Source of the DNA: Batillaria attramentaria
Lineage: Eukaryota > Mollusca > Gastropoda > Batillariidae
Direction of reading: 5' to 3'
NCBI GenBank assembly: GCA_018292915.2
Contig: JACVVK020000222.1
Coordinates: forward strand, 938,501-1,002,500
DNA length: 64,000 bases
The position numbers and the translations under genes were made by a program. This document shows positions 62,831 through 64,000 of this stretch, piece by piece. The notes below the pieces were generated by a model. The model was not told the DNA's origin, ran no database searches, and saw only the letters and a program-made list of their open reading frames with translations. Position 1 is the stretch's first letter. Each line of letters begins with the position of its first letter.

Positions 62831-64000
62831 CCGTGTTTTTTTTTTTTCTCCCTCCTCTTTGCTCATACGGCCTCCGTGTCATTCAACGAACCGACTCAAC
62901 TCATCGTTCTTGCCAGCTTGAAGGGTTTTCCTAGCTCCCACAGACGGAGGGATTTCAAGCTAGCACTAACAGACCGTATCCATACAGCCCTATTGGGCAG
63001 CAGCTATGTGTGCCAAAACGCAAACAGCAAAGTTCGTAAAACGTTCAACTTTGAATGTTTCAATGAGTTTTTCCTCGCTGCCCTATTTTTGTTATCACCA
63101 TTATTAAGTGGGAAAGGATATCAAAATTTACATAAATTTCCATGCAGCTGTGTGCCACCCTCTTCCAATATCGTCAGATGCACTGACCATGTTTCTGTTC
63201 AATTCTTCGGGCACCAGTTCAGTTCAATTCAGTGGATACATACATATGACACATGCACATATATTTGCCTGATACTTGAAAGCTGGTCTTGACTGCAGGC
63301 CATCAAATAAACTTGACTCAAATACTTGTACAAACATACAAACACAAACTTTTTCACATGAGTATAACAATGCCATAAAGGTACATATATACGTTAACCC
63401 TGGTGGTGCTGAGAACAGAATATTTCAGGCTACCTCTATGGCTTTTTCAGCATAAGACAAATTAATTCAACAGGACCAGGGTTACATTAAGTTAACACAC
63501 ATGGGTTTACGCACACCTACACGTTCACTCCACTGATACAATAGTAGGGTAATGTAGGCAGTGGAATTTCCATTCAAATCAACTCAATATTATACAATTA
63601 TACCCCTACTTAATGGTCCAAGGGTCAGCAGGCAACCACATACTGACACCGCCCCCCCTCCCTCCCCCACAGGAGAGTTTAAGGGAACAAAAGACAGGGG
63701 AATGGACCAAAGGAGGCAGAAATAGAAGTACGGTAAGAAAAGAGAAAAAAGGGGGCGGGCAAGCTTAGCGAAATCAGCCCCGCAGCAAGATCTAAATCTT
63801 GTCACCTGAAGGCGAGCCCATGGGACCTTAATTTACATTCACACACAAACACACTAGGTAGCAGGATTTAAAAAAAACACTGACACAACAACAAAAACAC
63901 ACTATCTCTCTCTCTCTCTCTAAAACATAAAATTCAATGTTCACAGTCCGGCATCATACAGAGCACTCAATCATGGTAGTGCTCAAAACTGTCAACTGTA
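62831..64000. other. right end of window, no gene seen
   Basis: Mixed sequence with ACACA and CT simple repeats near 63838-63922. No recognisable exon, element end or RNA gene. Confidence 0.5.

Overview
The window looks like intron-rich, repeat-rich animal nuclear DNA. It most likely comes from a lophotrochozoan, probably a gastropod mollusc. That placement is an inference from long CA/GT microsatellites, two abundant tRNA-derived SINE families, many small inverted-repeat elements and metazoan genes with short exons. There is no operon structure, CRISPR array or bacterial gene.

Layout. (1) 260-17126, plus strand: the 3' part of a large gene. Twenty-three consecutive exons join without a phase error into 964 residues ending at a stop. 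I do not recognise the protein with confidence. (2) 23232-24431, minus strand: a complete three-exon gene for POLD4 (p12), the small subunit of DNA polymerase delta, 107 aa. (3) 30511-33249, plus strand: a small gene model of four phase-consistent exons with a polyadenylation signal, 158 aa, function unknown. (4) 39330-39591, plus strand: a signal-peptide-bearing first coding exon with a tocopherol-cyclase-like FEGWY motif, with no recognisable continuation. (5) 40205-50727, plus strand: nine exons encoding the C-terminal 341 residues of PES1/Pescadillo (end of the N region, BRCT domain, acidic and basic tail). Its N-terminal half is not in the window.

Most of the remaining sequence is repetitive. 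I could define exact ends and target-site duplications (TSDs) for a 2.3-kb non-LTR retrotransposon inside a PES1 intron and a shorter 3' relative beside it, a MULE-like MITE with perfect 73-bp inverted repeats in POLD4, two abutting hAT-like MITEs with 5-bp duplications, four TTAA-flanked MITEs, two larger Harbinger-like non-autonomous elements, and several SINEs. A 1.6-kb composite repeat that carries a SINE occurs at least four times. Satellite-like arrays include a 36-bp minisatellite in PES1, inverted 22-bp arrays on either side of the small gene, a 21-bp (heptad-encoding) array and a ~180-bp array near the right end.

The genes show no common pathway. POLD4 acts in DNA replication and PES1 in ribosome biogenesis. 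The most notable points are the truncated PES1 next to a truncated FEGWY gene (a rearrangement or assembly join), transposable elements repeatedly placed within about 25 bp of 3' splice sites, the unknown spliced gene lying between inverted arrays, and the composite 1.6-kb element. Function is inferred only from sequence recognised by eye; no database search was run.
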